The notes: a model not told the origin generated them from the letters alone. Counted from the stretch's first letter, positions 38,233 to 47,749 are shown. The stretch is 64,000 bases of DNA from JALOAT01 sp041685115 (GCA_041685115.1 JAWLGK010000020.1:3820-67819); one strand, 5' to 3'. Numbers and translations are program-made.

Positions 38233-39418
38233 ACTTGAGGCCCACGGCCCGGCCGATGCGATCCAGCGCCTTGGACAGGTTTTCCTGGCTGGTGGCGAAG
38301 GACAGGCGCACATAGCCGGGTGCGCCGAAGGCGGTGCCCGGCACGAGGGCGACGCCCACGTCGTTCAGTAGGCGGTCGGAGAATTCCACATCATCCTTCA
38401 GGCCCGCAGCGCGGATGGCCGCGGTCACGTCCGGGAATGAGTAGAACGCGCCTTCCGAGGTGAGGCACTCGAAGCCCTGGATGGCGTTCAGGCGTTCCAC
38501 CACGAAGTCGTGCCGCTCCTTGAACGACTTGAGCATGGTCTGGATGCAGCTCTGGTCGCCGTTCAGCGCCACGGTGGCCGCCACCTGGGAGATGGAGGTG
38601 GGGTTGGAGGTACTCTGGGATTGCACCTTCTTCATGGCGCCGATGAGTTTCTGCGGGCCGGCCGCGTAGCCGATGCGCCAGCCGGTCATGGAATAGGCCT
38701 TGGATACGCCGTTCAGCACGATGGTGCGCTCGTACAGGTCCGGGCACACGTTGAGGATGTTGGAAAAGCCCTCCGGCCCCCAGTAGATGTGCTCGTACAT
38801 GTCGTCGCTGGCCACCAGCACCTGGGGATGGCGGCGCAGCACCTCACCCAGGGCGGCCCAGTCGGCCTTGGTGTAGACGCTGCCGGTGGGGTTGGACGGG
38901 CTGTTCAGCACCAGCAGGCGGGTGCGCGGGGTGATGGCAGCTTCCAGTTGTTCCGGAGTGATCTTGAAGCCCTGCGCCAGGCCCGTCTCGATGATCACCG
39001 GCTTGCCGTCGGCCAGCAGCACCATGTCGGGGTACGACACCCAGTAGGGCGCGGGGATGATCACCTCGTCGCCCCGGTTCAGCAACGCCTGGGCCAGGTT
39101 GTAGAAGCTCTGCTTGCCGCCGCAGGACACCAGCACCTGGTTTGGGGTGTAGGACAGGCCGTTGTCGCGCTGGAACTTGCCGATGACCGCTTCCTTCAGT
39201 TCGGGCGTGCCATCCACGGCGGTGTACTTGGTGAAGCCCGCCTTGATGGCCTCGATGGCGGCCTGCTTGATGTGTTCGGGCGTGTCGAAATCCGGCTCAC
39301 CGGCGCCCAGGCCGATGATGTCCTTTCCCTGGGCCTTCAGTTCTTTGGCGCGGGCGGTGACCGCCAGGGTGGGAGAGGGCTTGACGGTTTGAACGCGGTC
39401 AGAAAGTTGGATGTCCAA
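38231..39418 (-). CDS. Aspartate aminotransferase (class I, subgroup 1b)
   Basis: 395 residues from a TTG at 39418, supported by GAGGA nine bases upstream and by the protein starting LDIQLSDRVQTVKPSPTLAV as in homologues. Upstream ATGs would add an unlikely leader. PLP lysine in NGVSKAYSMTGWRIGYAAG; GAGEPDFDTP and NSPSNPTGSVY are family motifs. It transfers amino groups between aspartate and 2-oxoglutarate; some relatives also use prephenate. Divergent from uvrB. Confidence 0.92.
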   Translation of the reverse strand: MDIQLSDRVQTVKPSPTLAVTARAKELKAQGKDIIGLGAGEPDFDTPEHIKQAAIEAIKAGFTKYTAVDGTPELKEAVIGKFQRDNGLSYTPNQVLVSCGGKQSFYNLAQALLNRGDEVIIPAPYWVSYPDMVLLADGKPVIIETGLAQGFKITPEQLEAAITPRTRLLVLNSPSNPTGSVYTKADWAALGEVLRRHPQVLVASDDMYEHIYWGPEGFSNILNVCPDLYERTIVLNGVSKAYSMTGWRIGYAAGPQKLIGAMKKVQSQSTSNPTSISQVAATVALNGDQSCIQTMLKSFKERHDFVVERLNAIQGFECLTSEGAFYSFPDVTAAIRAAGLKDDVEFSDRLLNDVGVALVPGTAFGAPGYVRLSFATSQENLSKALDRIGRAVGLK

Positions 39419-39495
39419 GCGGTGTGTCCTCGACACGCAGGGTTGTGCAAAAACTCGCGTAATATACTGGGTTCGTCCCCGTTTCTGAATCCCCG

Positions 39496-41520
39496 ATGCA
39501 GCGCCAATTCGAAATCCAGTCACGCTTCCAACCGGCCGGCGATCAGCCGGAGGCCATCCGCAAGCTGGTGGAGGGCCTGCGCGTGGGCGAGGCGGGCATG
39601 ACGCTGCTCGGCGTGACGGGCTCCGGCAAGACCTTCACCATCGCCAACGTGATCCAGCAGATGCAGCGTCCGACGCTCATCATGGCCCACAACAAGACCC
39701 TGGCCGCCCAACTCTACGGCGAGATGAAGGAGTTCTTCCCGCACAACGCGGTGGAGTACTTCGTCTCCTATTACGACTACTACCAACCGGAGGCCTACGT
39801 CCCGGCCTCGGACACCTACATCGAGAAGGACGCCTCCATCAACGAGCACATCGAGCAGATGCGCCTGTCGGCCACCAAGGCCCTGCTGGAGCGGCCCGAT
39901 GCCATCATCGTCGCCACCGTCTCGGCCATCTACGGCCTGGGCGATCCCAACCAGTACCTGGGCATGGTGCTGCACCTGGTGCGCGGCGACGTGGTGGATC
40001 AGCGCTTCATCCTGCGCCGCCTGGCGGAACTGCAATACACCCGCAACGACGTGGAACTGCGCCGCGGCACCTTCCGCCTGCGCGGCGAGGTGCTGGACAT
40101 CTTCCCCGCTGAGTCGGACCGGGATGCCGTGCGGGTGGAATTCTTCGACGAGGAGATCGAGCAGCTCAGCTATTTCGACCCACTCACCGGCGAGATCCTG
40201 CGCAAGGTCCCGCGCCTGACCATCTACCCCAAGACCCACTACGTCACCCCGCGCGAGACCGTGCTCGGGGCCATCGACCAGATCAAGGACGAGTTGCGCG
40301 AGCGGCTGGAGTGGTTCTACAAGGAGAACAAGCTCGTGGAGGCCCAGCGCCTGGAGCAACGCACCAAGTTCGACATCGAGATGCTGGTGGAGCTGGGCTA
40401 TTGCTCGGGCATCGAGAACTACTCGCGCTATCTGTCCGGCCGCGAGGCCGGCCAGCCGCCGCCGACCCTGTTCGATTACCTGCCCGAGGATGCCCTGCTG
40501 GTCATCGACGAGAGCCACGTCACCGTGCCGCAGATCGGCGCCATGTTCCGCGGCGACCGCTCGCGCAAGGAAAACCTGGTCAACTACGGTTTCCGTCTGC
40601 CCTCGGCCCTGGACAACCGCCCGCTGCGCTTCGAGGAATGGGAGCGGCTGTCGCCCCAGACCATTTATGTCTCCGCCACCCCGGCCAAGTACGAACTGGA
40701 GCATTCGGGGGAGGTCATCGAGCAGGTGGTGCGTCCCACCGGCCTGGTGGACCCGGAGGTGGAGGTGCGCCCTGCACGCACCCAGGTGGACGACCTGCTG
40801 TCGGAGATCCACAAGCGCGCCGCGGCCAACGAGCGCGTGCTGGTGACCACCCTCACCAAGCGCATGGCCGAAGACCTCACCGAATACCTCGACGAACACG
40901 GCGTGCGGGTGCGCTACATGCACTCGGACATCGACACCGTGGAGCGCGTGGAGATCATCCGCGACCTGCGCCTGGGCGAGTTCGACGTGCTGGTGGGTAT
41001 CAACCTGCTACGCGAGGGCCTGGACATGCCCGAGGTATCGCTGGTGGCGGTGCTGGACGCCGATAAGGAGGGCTTCCTGCGTTCCGAGACCTCCCTCATC
41101 CAGACCATCGGCCGTGCTGCGCGTCATTTGCACGGCAAGGCCATCCTGTATGCGGACAACATCACCGGCTCCATGAAGCGCGCCATCGACGAGACCGAGC
41201 GCCGCCGCGCCAAGCAGATGGCCCACAACGAGGCCTATGGGATTACGCCGCGTTCCATCCAGAAGTCTGTCCAGGACATCCTCGAAACCGGCGTGCCCGG
41301 CGCCCCCGGCATGCCGCAGCGCTTTGCCAAGGTGGCGGACGAAATGGCTGAGTACGCGGGCATGTCGGCAGCGCAGCTACAAAAGAAGGTCAAGGCCATG
41401 GAAGAACAGATGTACCACCACGCCCGCAACCTGGAGTTCGAAGAAGCCGCACGCCTGCGCGACGAGATCCGCAAGATCCAGGAGCTGAACCTGGGCGTCG
41501 GTGAATCCGGAACAGATTGA
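39496..41520 (+). CDS. uvrB: Excinuclease ABC subunit B
   Basis: 674 residues. Walker A GVTGSGKTF (about 38-46), the damage-verifying beta-hairpin region YYDYYQPEAYVPASDTYIEK, helicase motifs DESHVT and TIGRAARH, and a C-terminal UVR motif (EFEEAARLRDEI) for UvrC binding. It verifies damage in nucleotide excision repair. I looked for a LexA box in the divergent spacer and found none. Confidence 0.97.
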   Translation: MQRQFEIQSRFQPAGDQPEAIRKLVEGLRVGEAGMTLLGVTGSGKTFTIANVIQQMQRPTLIMAHNKTLAAQLYGEMKEFFPHNAVEYFVSYYDYYQPEAYVPASDTYIEKDASINEHIEQMRLSATKALLERPDAIIVATVSAIYGLGDPNQYLGMVLHLVRGDVVDQRFILRRLAELQYTRNDVELRRGTFRLRGEVLDIFPAESDRDAVRVEFFDEEIEQLSYFDPLTGEILRKVPRLTIYPKTHYVTPRETVLGAIDQIKDELRERLEWFYKENKLVEAQRLEQRTKFDIEMLVELGYCSGIENYSRYLSGREAGQPPPTLFDYLPEDALLVIDESHVTVPQIGAMFRGDRSRKENLVNYGFRLPSALDNRPLRFEEWERLSPQTIYVSATPAKYELEHSGEVIEQVVRPTGLVDPEVEVRPARTQVDDLLSEIHKRAAANERVLVTTLTKRMAEDLTEYLDEHGVRVRYMHSDIDTVERVEIIRDLRLGEFDVLVGINLLREGLDMPEVSLVAVLDADKEGFLRSETSLIQTIGRAARHLHGKAILYADNITGSMKRAIDETERRRAKQMAHNEAYGITPRSIQKSVQDILETGVPGAPGMPQRFAKVADEMAEYAGMSAAQLQKKVKAMEEQMYHHARNLEFEEAARLRDEIRKIQELNLGVGESGTD

Positions 41521-41635
41521 CGACCTCTACATGGCTCCGATTCGTATCCGTTCTTTTCCAGCCAATGACATAGAATTCACCGCACATCGACGAGGAGGCC
41601 CTCGCCTTCCTTCAGATACATAAAGGAAAACACGC

Positions 41636-42631
41636 ATGAAGATCCTGGTCGTTGGCGGTGCTGGCTACATCGGTTCCCACATGGTGAAGTACCTGGCCAA
41701 GGCCGGGCATACGCCGGTGGTACTGGATGACCTGTCCGCGGGTTACCGGGACGCGGTAGTTGGCGCGAAGCTGGTGGAGGGCAACATCGGGGACGCGGCC
41801 TTACTCGAAGACCTGTTCGCCCGCGAGGCCTTCGACGCGGTCATGCACTTCGCCTCCTGGATCCAGGTGGGCGAATCGGTGCGCGAGCCGGCCAAGTATT
41901 ACCGCAACAACGTGGCCAACACCCTCACGCTGCTGGATGCCATGGTGGCGCACCATGTGCCCCACTTCATCTTCTCCTCGACGGCGGCGATTTTCGGTGA
42001 ACCGGAATACACGCCCATGGACGAGGCGCATCCCAAGCGGCCCATCAATCCTTACGGCCGCACCAAGTTGATGGTGGAGCAGATCCTGGCGGACTTTGAC
42101 GTTGCCTACGGACTCAAGTCCACCTGTCTGCGCTATTTCAATGCGGCGGGGGCGGATCCGGAGGGGCAACTCGGCGAACGACACGACCCCGAGACCCACC
42201 TCATCCCGCTGGTGTTGCAGGCGGCCTCGGGGCGGCGTGAGAGCATCGCCGTGTTTGGTGATGATTACGACACCCGCGACGGTACCTGCGTGCGTGATTA
42301 CATCCACGTGTGGGACCTGGCCCAGGCGCATCTGCTGGCGCTGGAGCGCATGCGTTCGACGGGCCAAAGCGCGGCCTACAACCTCGGCAACGGCGCCGGT
42401 TACACCATTCGTGAGGTGATCGATACGGCGCAGCAGGTGACCGGACGGGACATCCGCGTAGTCAACGCTGCCCGGCGCGCGGGTGATCCAGCCGTGCTCG
42501 TTGCCGATGCGACACGCGCCCAGTCCGAACTGGGCTGGCAACCGCGCTATGCCGATCTAGCCGCCATCGTGGCCCACGCCTGGGCTTGGGAGCAGGACAT
42601 GGCGAATGCGGAACACCGTAGGTCAGGTTGA
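41636..42631 (+). CDS. galE: UDP-glucose 4-epimerase
   Basis: 331 residues, AAGGA upstream. NAD-binding GGAGYIGSHMVKYL at the N-terminus, the serine-containing FSSTAAIFG, and catalytic YGRTK (YxxxK). C-terminal region includes DYDTRDGTCVRDYIHVWDLA, typical of GalE. It interconverts UDP-glucose and UDP-galactose for surface polysaccharides. Confidence 0.93.
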   Translation: MKILVVGGAGYIGSHMVKYLAKAGHTPVVLDDLSAGYRDAVVGAKLVEGNIGDAALLEDLFAREAFDAVMHFASWIQVGESVREPAKYYRNNVANTLTLLDAMVAHHVPHFIFSSTAAIFGEPEYTPMDEAHPKRPINPYGRTKLMVEQILADFDVAYGLKSTCLRYFNAAGADPEGQLGERHDPETHLIPLVLQAASGRRESIAVFGDDYDTRDGTCVRDYIHVWDLAQAHLLALERMRSTGQSAAYNLGNGAGYTIREVIDTAQQVTGRDIRVVNAARRAGDPAVLVADATRAQSELGWQPRYADLAAIVAHAWAWEQDMANAEHRRSG

Positions 42632-42759
42632 GCGCACTGTGCCTACCGACAGCGTGCCCGCACTCGTGCCAGCGCGGGGCGGCACTGGCGCCCTCGGTGG
42701 GTGACATCCACGTGAGACTTATCGGCAGTGCAGGGAACGGCAGGTGTTGCCGGTTAAAT

Positions 42760-42800
42760 CAGCTCCTGCGGAAGAACGCGCTGTTCTCCCGCAGGAGCTG
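42760..42800. repeat. Inverted repeat downstream of galE
   Basis: CAGCTCCTGCGG (42760-42771) is the exact reverse complement of CCGCAGGAGCTG (42789-42800). AGAAC/GTTCT pairs inside after one mismatch. It sits in the convergent galE-comEA spacer and could stop transcription, but lacks a T-run. Confidence 0.7.
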
Positions 42801-42887
42801 GTCCTCTGGGCATCGCTCGCCCAGCGAACCTGCCGACAGGGTCGGCCACTTGAATGCCGCCGACGCAAGCTACGGCGGCGGTGAAGG

Positions 42888-43148
42888 TTATTTAGTGGTC
42901 AGGTTGGCCCGGCTTTTTTCCACCGTCGCCTTGCCGATGCCGTCCACCAGCGCCAGTTCGTCCACGCTCTTGAACGGCCCGTGTACCTTGCGGTACTCAA
43001 CGATGGCCTGGGCCTTCTTTTCCCCGACACCCTTGATGGCTGCGGCCAGGGCGGGTGCATCGGCGGTGTTGATGTTTACCGGGGCAGCAACGGCCAGGGT
43101 CGAGCCGAGCAGGAGAACCAGGGAAAGGAGAGTCCTTTTGAAACGCAT
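42888..43148 (-). CDS. comEA: ComEA-like helix-hairpin-helix DNA-binding protein
   Basis: 86 residues. Signal peptide ends near TLAVAAPVN; the rest is a single HhH pair: VNINTADAPALAAAIKGVGE, then KAQAIVEYRKVHGPFKSVDE and LALVDGIGKATVEK. It is a periplasmic DNA-binding factor in natural competence. Short single-domain versions like this are common in Gammaproteobacteria. Confidence 0.9.
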   Translation of the reverse strand: MRFKRTLLSLVLLLGSTLAVAAPVNINTADAPALAAAIKGVGEKKAQAIVEYRKVHGPFKSVDELALVDGIGKATVEKSRANLTTK

Positions 43149-43214
43149 GTTGCCTCCATTTCATTTCTTTCCTTGTGCGCATCCTCGCACGGGCACACGC
43201 TAAGGCCGGAACAC

Positions 43215-43259
43215 TGTAGGAGGCAAGCCGCCAAGGTGTAGGAATTTTCGGATTTTTCC
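43215..43259 (-). repeat. Fragment of the 37-38 kb element in the comEA leader
   Basis: TGTAGG ... GTGTAGGAATTTTCGGATTT matches the right-hand end of the 170-nt element (compare 38189-38232). The GGA hairpins are absent. It lies upstream of comEA on the same strand sense as the full copies. Confidence 0.6.
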
Positions 43260-43275
43260 GTAAGACGGTCGGGGC

Positions 43276-43304
43276 CAAAACAAAAAACCCCGCCTGGGGC
43301 GGGG
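43276..43304 (-). terminator. Intrinsic terminator of tRNA-Val
   Basis: CCCCGCC/GGCGGGG stem (43288-43294/43298-43304) with a three-base loop. On the minus strand it is followed by TTTTTTGTTTT, a strong rho-independent signal directly downstream of the tRNA. Confidence 0.9.
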
Positions 43305-43334
43305 TTCTTGTTGCCTTCGACTTCAAGGCAGAGT

Positions 43335-43411
43335 TGGTAGGCGCGATTGGATTCGAACCAACGACCCCCACCATGTCAAGGTGGTGCTCTAACCAACTGA
43401 GCTACGCGCCT
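43335..43411 (-). tRNA. tRNA-Val (anticodon GAC)
   Basis: Acceptor AGGCGCG/CGCGCCT, D-arm GCTCAGTTGGTTAGAGC, anticodon loop TTGACAT (GAC), T-arm with GGTTCGAATCC, and an encoded CCA. 77 nt. Very similar to other gammaproteobacterial tRNA-Val(GAC). Confidence 0.97.
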
Positions 43412-43556
43412 GAAGAGCGCGCAAAGATACCAAGGCACTCCGGGAAACGCAACGGGGGGCGAGATTTTCTTTCTGTGGGAACTGACCGGATTGCCGACAT
43501 GCCCAGCTCGGCTCAACTACATCTTTCGGCATGAGTCTTTGTGACCAGATGCTGTT

Positions 43557-44153
43557 ATGAACGGCGTTGGCCGGTTCTTCGGGCTGTCCTGGGTCGCTAT
43601 CGTTGCGCCGCTGTTCCTGTCCGGCTGTGCCACTGCGATCCTAGCCCCGGCAGAGGTCACCCATCCTCAACCCGTGTTCGTGCTTGACCACGGCCGCCAT
43701 ACCACCCTGGTGTTGCCGCACCCCGAGGGCTTGGTGCGCTATGCCTACGGCGACTGGCGCTGGTACGCCCTCGAAGACACGGGCGTCTCCCGAGGAATGG
43801 CGGCATTGTTATGGCCAACCCAGGGCACCCTCGGCAGGCGGGTTCTGCCGGGGCCGGCGACGGAGGAGGGGGTACGGCGGGGCGTGGGCGTGGTCATCGA
43901 GCACCTTTATATGGTGCAGGTCGAAACAGTCCGTGTGACCGCCCTCCGGGAGGAACTGGAAGCCCTGTTCACCGCCAATCGGGCCACACGCACCTATGGC
44001 GCCACTTCGGATCTGGAGTTCGTTCATCACCCCGAGGGTTATTCCGTATTCAATAATTCCAACCACATGCTTGCCGGGTGGCTGGAGGCGCTGGGCTGCG
44101 ATACCCGCGGCAGCGCCATGTTTGCGCGCTGGCAACTGGTCGCGCCGCGCTAG
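43557..44153 (+). CDS. Predicted lipoprotein, possibly DUF2459-like
   Basis: 198 residues with a lipobox FLSGC at residue 19-23, so the mature protein is probably a lipid-anchored periplasmic or outer-membrane protein. VFVLDHGRHTTLVLP and VFNNSNHMLAGWLEALGC vaguely resemble DUF2459 proteins (a His/Asn pattern), but I am not sure of the family. No known operon partner; thrS follows after 368 bases. Confidence 0.7.
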   Translation: MNGVGRFFGLSWVAIVAPLFLSGCATAILAPAEVTHPQPVFVLDHGRHTTLVLPHPEGLVRYAYGDWRWYALEDTGVSRGMAALLWPTQGTLGRRVLPGPATEEGVRRGVGVVIEHLYMVQVETVRVTALREELEALFTANRATRTYGATSDLEFVHHPEGYSVFNNSNHMLAGWLEALGCDTRGSAMFARWQLVAPR

Positions 44154-44237
44154 CGGTTCGACGCACTGGTTCGCGGGAGCTTGGGTTTTCGAGTCCTCAT
44201 CCCGGCATTCTCCCCGGGGTGAGGGAACCGGAAAGCG

Positions 44238-44307
44238 TGGGAGCGGCCTCAGGCCGCGATGGTTTTCATCCGCGGCAGGGAATCGCGGGCGGAGCCCGCT
44301 CCTACAA
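44238..44307. repeat. TGGGAGCGGCC inverted repeat upstream of thrS
   Basis: The left arm GTGGGAGCGGCCTCAGGCCG is matched by a right arm CGGGCGGAGCCCGCTCCTAC, imperfectly. Same family as 13.92 and 33.13 kb. The rest of the 44154-44521 spacer shows no gene; a frame open through it into thrS has no homologue-like content. Confidence 0.7.
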
Positions 44308-44521
44308 GGTGATCGCTGCGGCAGGTGCTTTGACAGTGCCCGGAAATGCCCGTAGCATCCGCCGGCTTGATGTGTCACGCCGATTGCGGCGTGCCACACG
44401 ATGTTTTGCGAAGGCGCCGAGCGCCGCCGGCATGGCGGACGAAACCGCCGCGCCCGGTAGCGTTCAAATAGAAACGCGTGGTCTCTCGTATGGATCACGC
44501 CTGACAGAACTGGAATTACCC

Positions 44522-46453
44522 ATGCCCATCATCACCCTGCCCGACGGTTCCCAGCGCACCTTCGATCATCCCGTCACCGTTCATGACGTTGCCGCCAACA
44601 TCGGCGCTGGCCTCGCCAAGGCCGCTCTCGCCGGCAAGGTGGACGGCAGGTTGGTCGACACCTCTTATGTGATCGAGGGCGACAGCTCGCTCGCCATCGT
44701 CACCGCTCGGGACGCGGAAGGCCTGGAGGTGATCCGTCACTCCACGGCGCACCTGCTCGCCCAGGCCGTGAAGCGCCTGTTCCCCTCGGCGCAGGTGACC
44801 ATCGGTCCGGTGATCGAGGACGGCTTCTATTACGACTTCGCCTTCGAGCGCGCCTTCACGCCGGAAGACCTGGAGAAGATCGAGGCGGAAATGGAGAAGC
44901 TGGCCGCCGAAGACCTGAAGGTCGAGCGCTCGGTCATGCCCCGCGACGAGGCCGTGAGCTTCTTCCGCGCCATGGGCGAGGAGTACAAGGCGCAGATCAT
45001 TGCCGACATCCCCTCCGATCAGCCCATCTCCCTCTATAAGCAGGGCGATTTCATCGACCTGTGCCGTGGCCCGCACGTGCCGGGCACGGGCAAGCTGCAG
45101 GCCTTCAAGCTCATGAAGGTGGCTGGCGCCTATTGGCGCGGTGATTCGCGCAACGAGATGTTGCAGCGTATCTACGGCACCGCCTGGGCCGACAAGAAGG
45201 CCCTGAAGGAATACCTGCACCGCCTGGAAGAGGCCGAGCGCCGCGACCACCGCCGCATCGGCCGCGACATGGACCTGTTCTCCATCCAGGAGGACGCCGG
45301 CGGCGGCCTGGTGTTCTGGCATCCCAAGGGGGCGCGCATCCGCCGCGCCATCGAGGACTACTGGCGGGACCGGCACGAAAAGGCGGGCTACGAGTTGTTG
45401 TTCACGCCGCACATCGCCCTCGAGAACCTGTGGCACACCTCGGGCCACACGGGGTTTTACCGCGATTCCATGTACAAGCCCCTGGAAGAGGACGAGCAGC
45501 TCTATCAGCTCAAGCCCATGAACTGCCCGTTCCACATCCTGGTTTACAAGGACCGGCTGCACTCCTACCGCGAGCTGCCGTTCCGCTGGGCGGAGTTGGG
45601 CACGGTGTACCGCCACGAGATGTCCGGCGCCCTGCACGGGCTGATGCGCGTGCGTGGCTTCACCCAGGACGATGCCCACATCTTCTGCCGCGAGGAGCAG
45701 ATCGAGTCCGAGATCATGGCCATCCTGGACCTGACCCTGTCCATGCTGCAGGACTTCGGCTTCCACGAGTACGAGATCAACCTGTCCACACGCCCCGAGC
45801 AATCGGTGGGCTCCGACGAGATCTGGGATAAGGCCACTGCTGCCCTCAAGGCCGCCCTGGAGCATAAGGGCCTGGCTTTTGCGGTGGACGAGGGCGGTGG
45901 CGCCTTCTATGGCCCCAAGATCGACATCAAGATCCAGGACGCCATCGGCCGCAAGTGGCAGTGCTCCACGGTGCAGCTGGACTTCAACCTGCCCGAGCGC
46001 TTCGACCTGGAATACGTGGCCGAGGACGGCCAAAAGCGCCGCCCCATCATGATCCACCGCGCCCTGCTGGGCTCCATCGAGCGCTTCTTTGGCGTGCTCA
46101 TCGAGCACTATGAAGGCAAGTTCCCGGTCTGGCTCGCCCCGGTGCAGGTGGCGGTCATGAACATCACCGACCGTCAGGCCGATTACGCGGCCGAACTGGC
46201 ACAAAGCCTTGTGTCACGGGGAATTAGGGCTACAGCCGACTTGAGAAACGAAAAGATCGGCTTTAAAATTCGCGAGCACACGCTTCAGCGGGTCCCCTAC
46301 CTGTTGGTCGTGGGCGACCGCGAAGTGGAAAATCACACAGTTGCAGTACGCACGCGGGGTGGCAAGGACCTCGGCACCATGGCGCTGGACGCCTTTGTGG
46401 ACAAGGTCAACGCCGATGTCGCCCTGCGCGGGCGTGCTTTGTTGGAGGACTAG
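44522..46453 (+). CDS. thrS: Threonyl-tRNA synthetase
   Basis: 643 residues from ATG 44522. N-terminal TGS domain (MPIITLPDGSQRTFD), editing domain with HSTAHLLAQAVKRLFP and the later SxxH-type zinc site, class II core with MNCPFHILVYK and RVRGFTQDDAHIFC, and an anticodon-binding C-terminus. The ORF extends upstream without stop but homologues start at this ATG. Confidence 0.97.
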   Translation: MPIITLPDGSQRTFDHPVTVHDVAANIGAGLAKAALAGKVDGRLVDTSYVIEGDSSLAIVTARDAEGLEVIRHSTAHLLAQAVKRLFPSAQVTIGPVIEDGFYYDFAFERAFTPEDLEKIEAEMEKLAAEDLKVERSVMPRDEAVSFFRAMGEEYKAQIIADIPSDQPISLYKQGDFIDLCRGPHVPGTGKLQAFKLMKVAGAYWRGDSRNEMLQRIYGTAWADKKALKEYLHRLEEAERRDHRRIGRDMDLFSIQEDAGGGLVFWHPKGARIRRAIEDYWRDRHEKAGYELLFTPHIALENLWHTSGHTGFYRDSMYKPLEEDEQLYQLKPMNCPFHILVYKDRLHSYRELPFRWAELGTVYRHEMSGALHGLMRVRGFTQDDAHIFCREEQIESEIMAILDLTLSMLQDFGFHEYEINLSTRPEQSVGSDEIWDKATAALKAALEHKGLAFAVDEGGGAFYGPKIDIKIQDAIGRKWQCSTVQLDFNLPERFDLEYVAEDGQKRRPIMIHRALLGSIERFFGVLIEHYEGKFPVWLAPVQVAVMNITDRQADYAAELAQSLVSRGIRATADLRNEKIGFKIREHTLQRVPYLLVVGDREVENHTVAVRTRGGKDLGTMALDAFVDKVNADVALRGRALLED

Positions 46454-46456
46454 AGC

Positions 46457-46981
46457 ATCGCTGCGGTAAAACAAACCCAAGCTCGGTTGAACGAGCAGAT
46501 CAATGTGCCGGAAGTGCGGCTCGTTGGTAAGGACGGAGAACAGATCGGCGTCGTTTCAATCGCGCAGGCACTGCAAATCGCGACCGATGCGGAACTGGAT
46601 CTGGTGGAGGTGGCGCCCCAGGCCAAGCCACCCGTTTGCCGAATCATGGACTATGGCAAATACCTCTTCGAGGAAGGCAAGAAGGCCCAGGCCGCCAAGA
46701 AGAAGCAGAAGCAGGTCCAGGTCAAAGAATTGAAGTTTCGTCCGGGAACGGACGTCGGGGACTATCAGGTAAAACTACGCAACCTGTTGAAGTTCCTCGA
46801 GGAAGGGGACAGGGTCAAGGTAACCTTGCGGTTCCGTGGCCGTGAGATGGCACACCAGGAGCTCGGACTTCAGATGCTCAAGCGGCTGGAAGGCGACGTG
46901 CAGGAACAGGGCACCGTCGAACAGCAGCCCAGGCTCGAAGGCCGACAAATGGTGATGGTCATCGCTCCCAAGAAGAAGTAG
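46457..46981 (+). CDS. infC: Translation initiation factor IF-3, ATC start
   Basis: 174 residues from ATC 46457, with GGAGG eight bases upstream and thrS ending only three bases earlier. No ATG is available; the first usual codon (TTG 46487) would cut off residues IAAVKQTQAR that belong to the family. infC commonly uses ATT or ATC, which lets IF-3 repress its own translation. NEQINVPEVRLVGKDGEQIG and the C-terminal domain are typical. Confidence 0.95.
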   Translation: MAAVKQTQARLNEQINVPEVRLVGKDGEQIGVVSIAQALQIATDAELDLVEVAPQAKPPVCRIMDYGKYLFEEGKKAQAAKKKQKQVQVKELKFRPGTDVGDYQVKLRNLLKFLEEGDRVKVTLRFRGREMAHQELGLQMLKRLEGDVQEQGTVEQQPRLEGRQMVMVIAPKKK

Positions 46982-47081
46982 CGCACTACTGTCACGCGGA
47001 GGCCGGGGCCTGTCGGATTCCCGCCCGTGTTCCAGTCGAAATGTGCGTAATTTATAAATCGCAAATGCGGAGTAGAGAGTA

Positions 47082-47279
47082 ATGCCGAAGATCAAGACCA
47101 ACCGCGGCGCGGCCAAGCGTTTCAAGGCCACCGCCTCGGGCAAGTTCAAGCGTGGCCAGTCGCACAAGCGCCACATCCTCACCAAGAAGGACAGCAAGCG
47201 CAAGCTGCACCTGCGTCCCCACACCACGGTCGCTGCGGTGGATACCCCCGCTGTCGCCCGTATGCTGCCCTACGCCTAA
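47082..47279 (+). CDS. rpmI: 50S ribosomal protein L35
   Basis: 65 residues, MPKIKTNRGAAKRFKATASG at the start; strongly basic. The 100-base leader between infC and rpmI may hold the L20-dependent autoregulatory structure known in E. coli, but I cannot show it. Confidence 0.97.
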   Translation: MPKIKTNRGAAKRFKATASGKFKRGQSHKRHILTKKDSKRKLHLRPHTTVAAVDTPAVARMLPYA

Positions 47280-47302
47280 GCGAATTGGAGAGGTAAGAAC
47301 AG

Positions 47303-47659
47303 ATGCCCCGCGTAAAACGTGGCGTAACCGCCCGCGCCCGCCACAAGAAGATCCTGGCCCTGGCCAAGGGTTACCGTAACCGCCGCAAGAATGTCTTCCG
47401 CGTCGCCAAGCAGGCGGTCATCAAGGCCGGCCAGTACGCCTATCGCGATCGTCGTCAAAGAAAGCGCCAGTTCCGCGCCCTGTGGATCGCGCGCATCAAC
47501 GCCGCGGCCCGCCAGTGCGGTCTGTCCTACAGCCGCATGATCAACGGCCTGAAGAAGGCCAACGTGGAAGTGGATCGCAAGGTCCTGGCCGACATCGCGG
47601 TGTTCGACAAGGTGGGCTTTGCCTCCCTGGCTGAAACGGCCAAGGCCAACCTCAAGTAA
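47303..47659 (+). CDS. rplT: 50S ribosomal protein L20
   Basis: 118 residues, MPRVKRGVTARARHKKILAL; basic N-terminal extension and globular C-terminus. It is an assembly protein of the 50S subunit and autogenous repressor of the rpmI-rplT operon in E. coli. Confidence 0.97.
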   Translation: MPRVKRGVTARARHKKILALAKGYRNRRKNVFRVAKQAVIKAGQYAYRDRRQRKRQFRALWIARINAAARQCGLSYSRMINGLKKANVEVDRKVLADIAVFDKVGFASLAETAKANLK

Positions 47660-47720
47660 CACCGGCTCGTACCGGGATTTCCGGTACGCGTACCGCCAGG
47701 TACACCGAGCCACTCAAGAA

Positions 47721-47749
47721 GGGGAAGGCCGCAATGCCTTCCCCTTTTT
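47721..47749 (+). terminator. Intrinsic terminator or attenuator between rplT and pheS
   Basis: GGGGAAGGC (47721-47729) / GCCTTCCCC (47736-47744) followed by TTTTT. It is preceded by CGTACCGG/CCGGTACG (47668-47688) and by GGCTCG/CGAGCC (47664-47669 and about 47705), which could compete. pheST operons are often attenuated. I see no Phe-rich leader peptide. Confidence 0.85.

Noticed and set aside
39419..39495. LexA/SOS box for uvrB
   Set aside because: No CTG-N10-CAG palindrome seen in the divergent spacer.
46487..46489. TTG start for infC
   Set aside because: It removes conserved N-terminal residues and lacks a ribosome-binding site; ATC 46457 has both.
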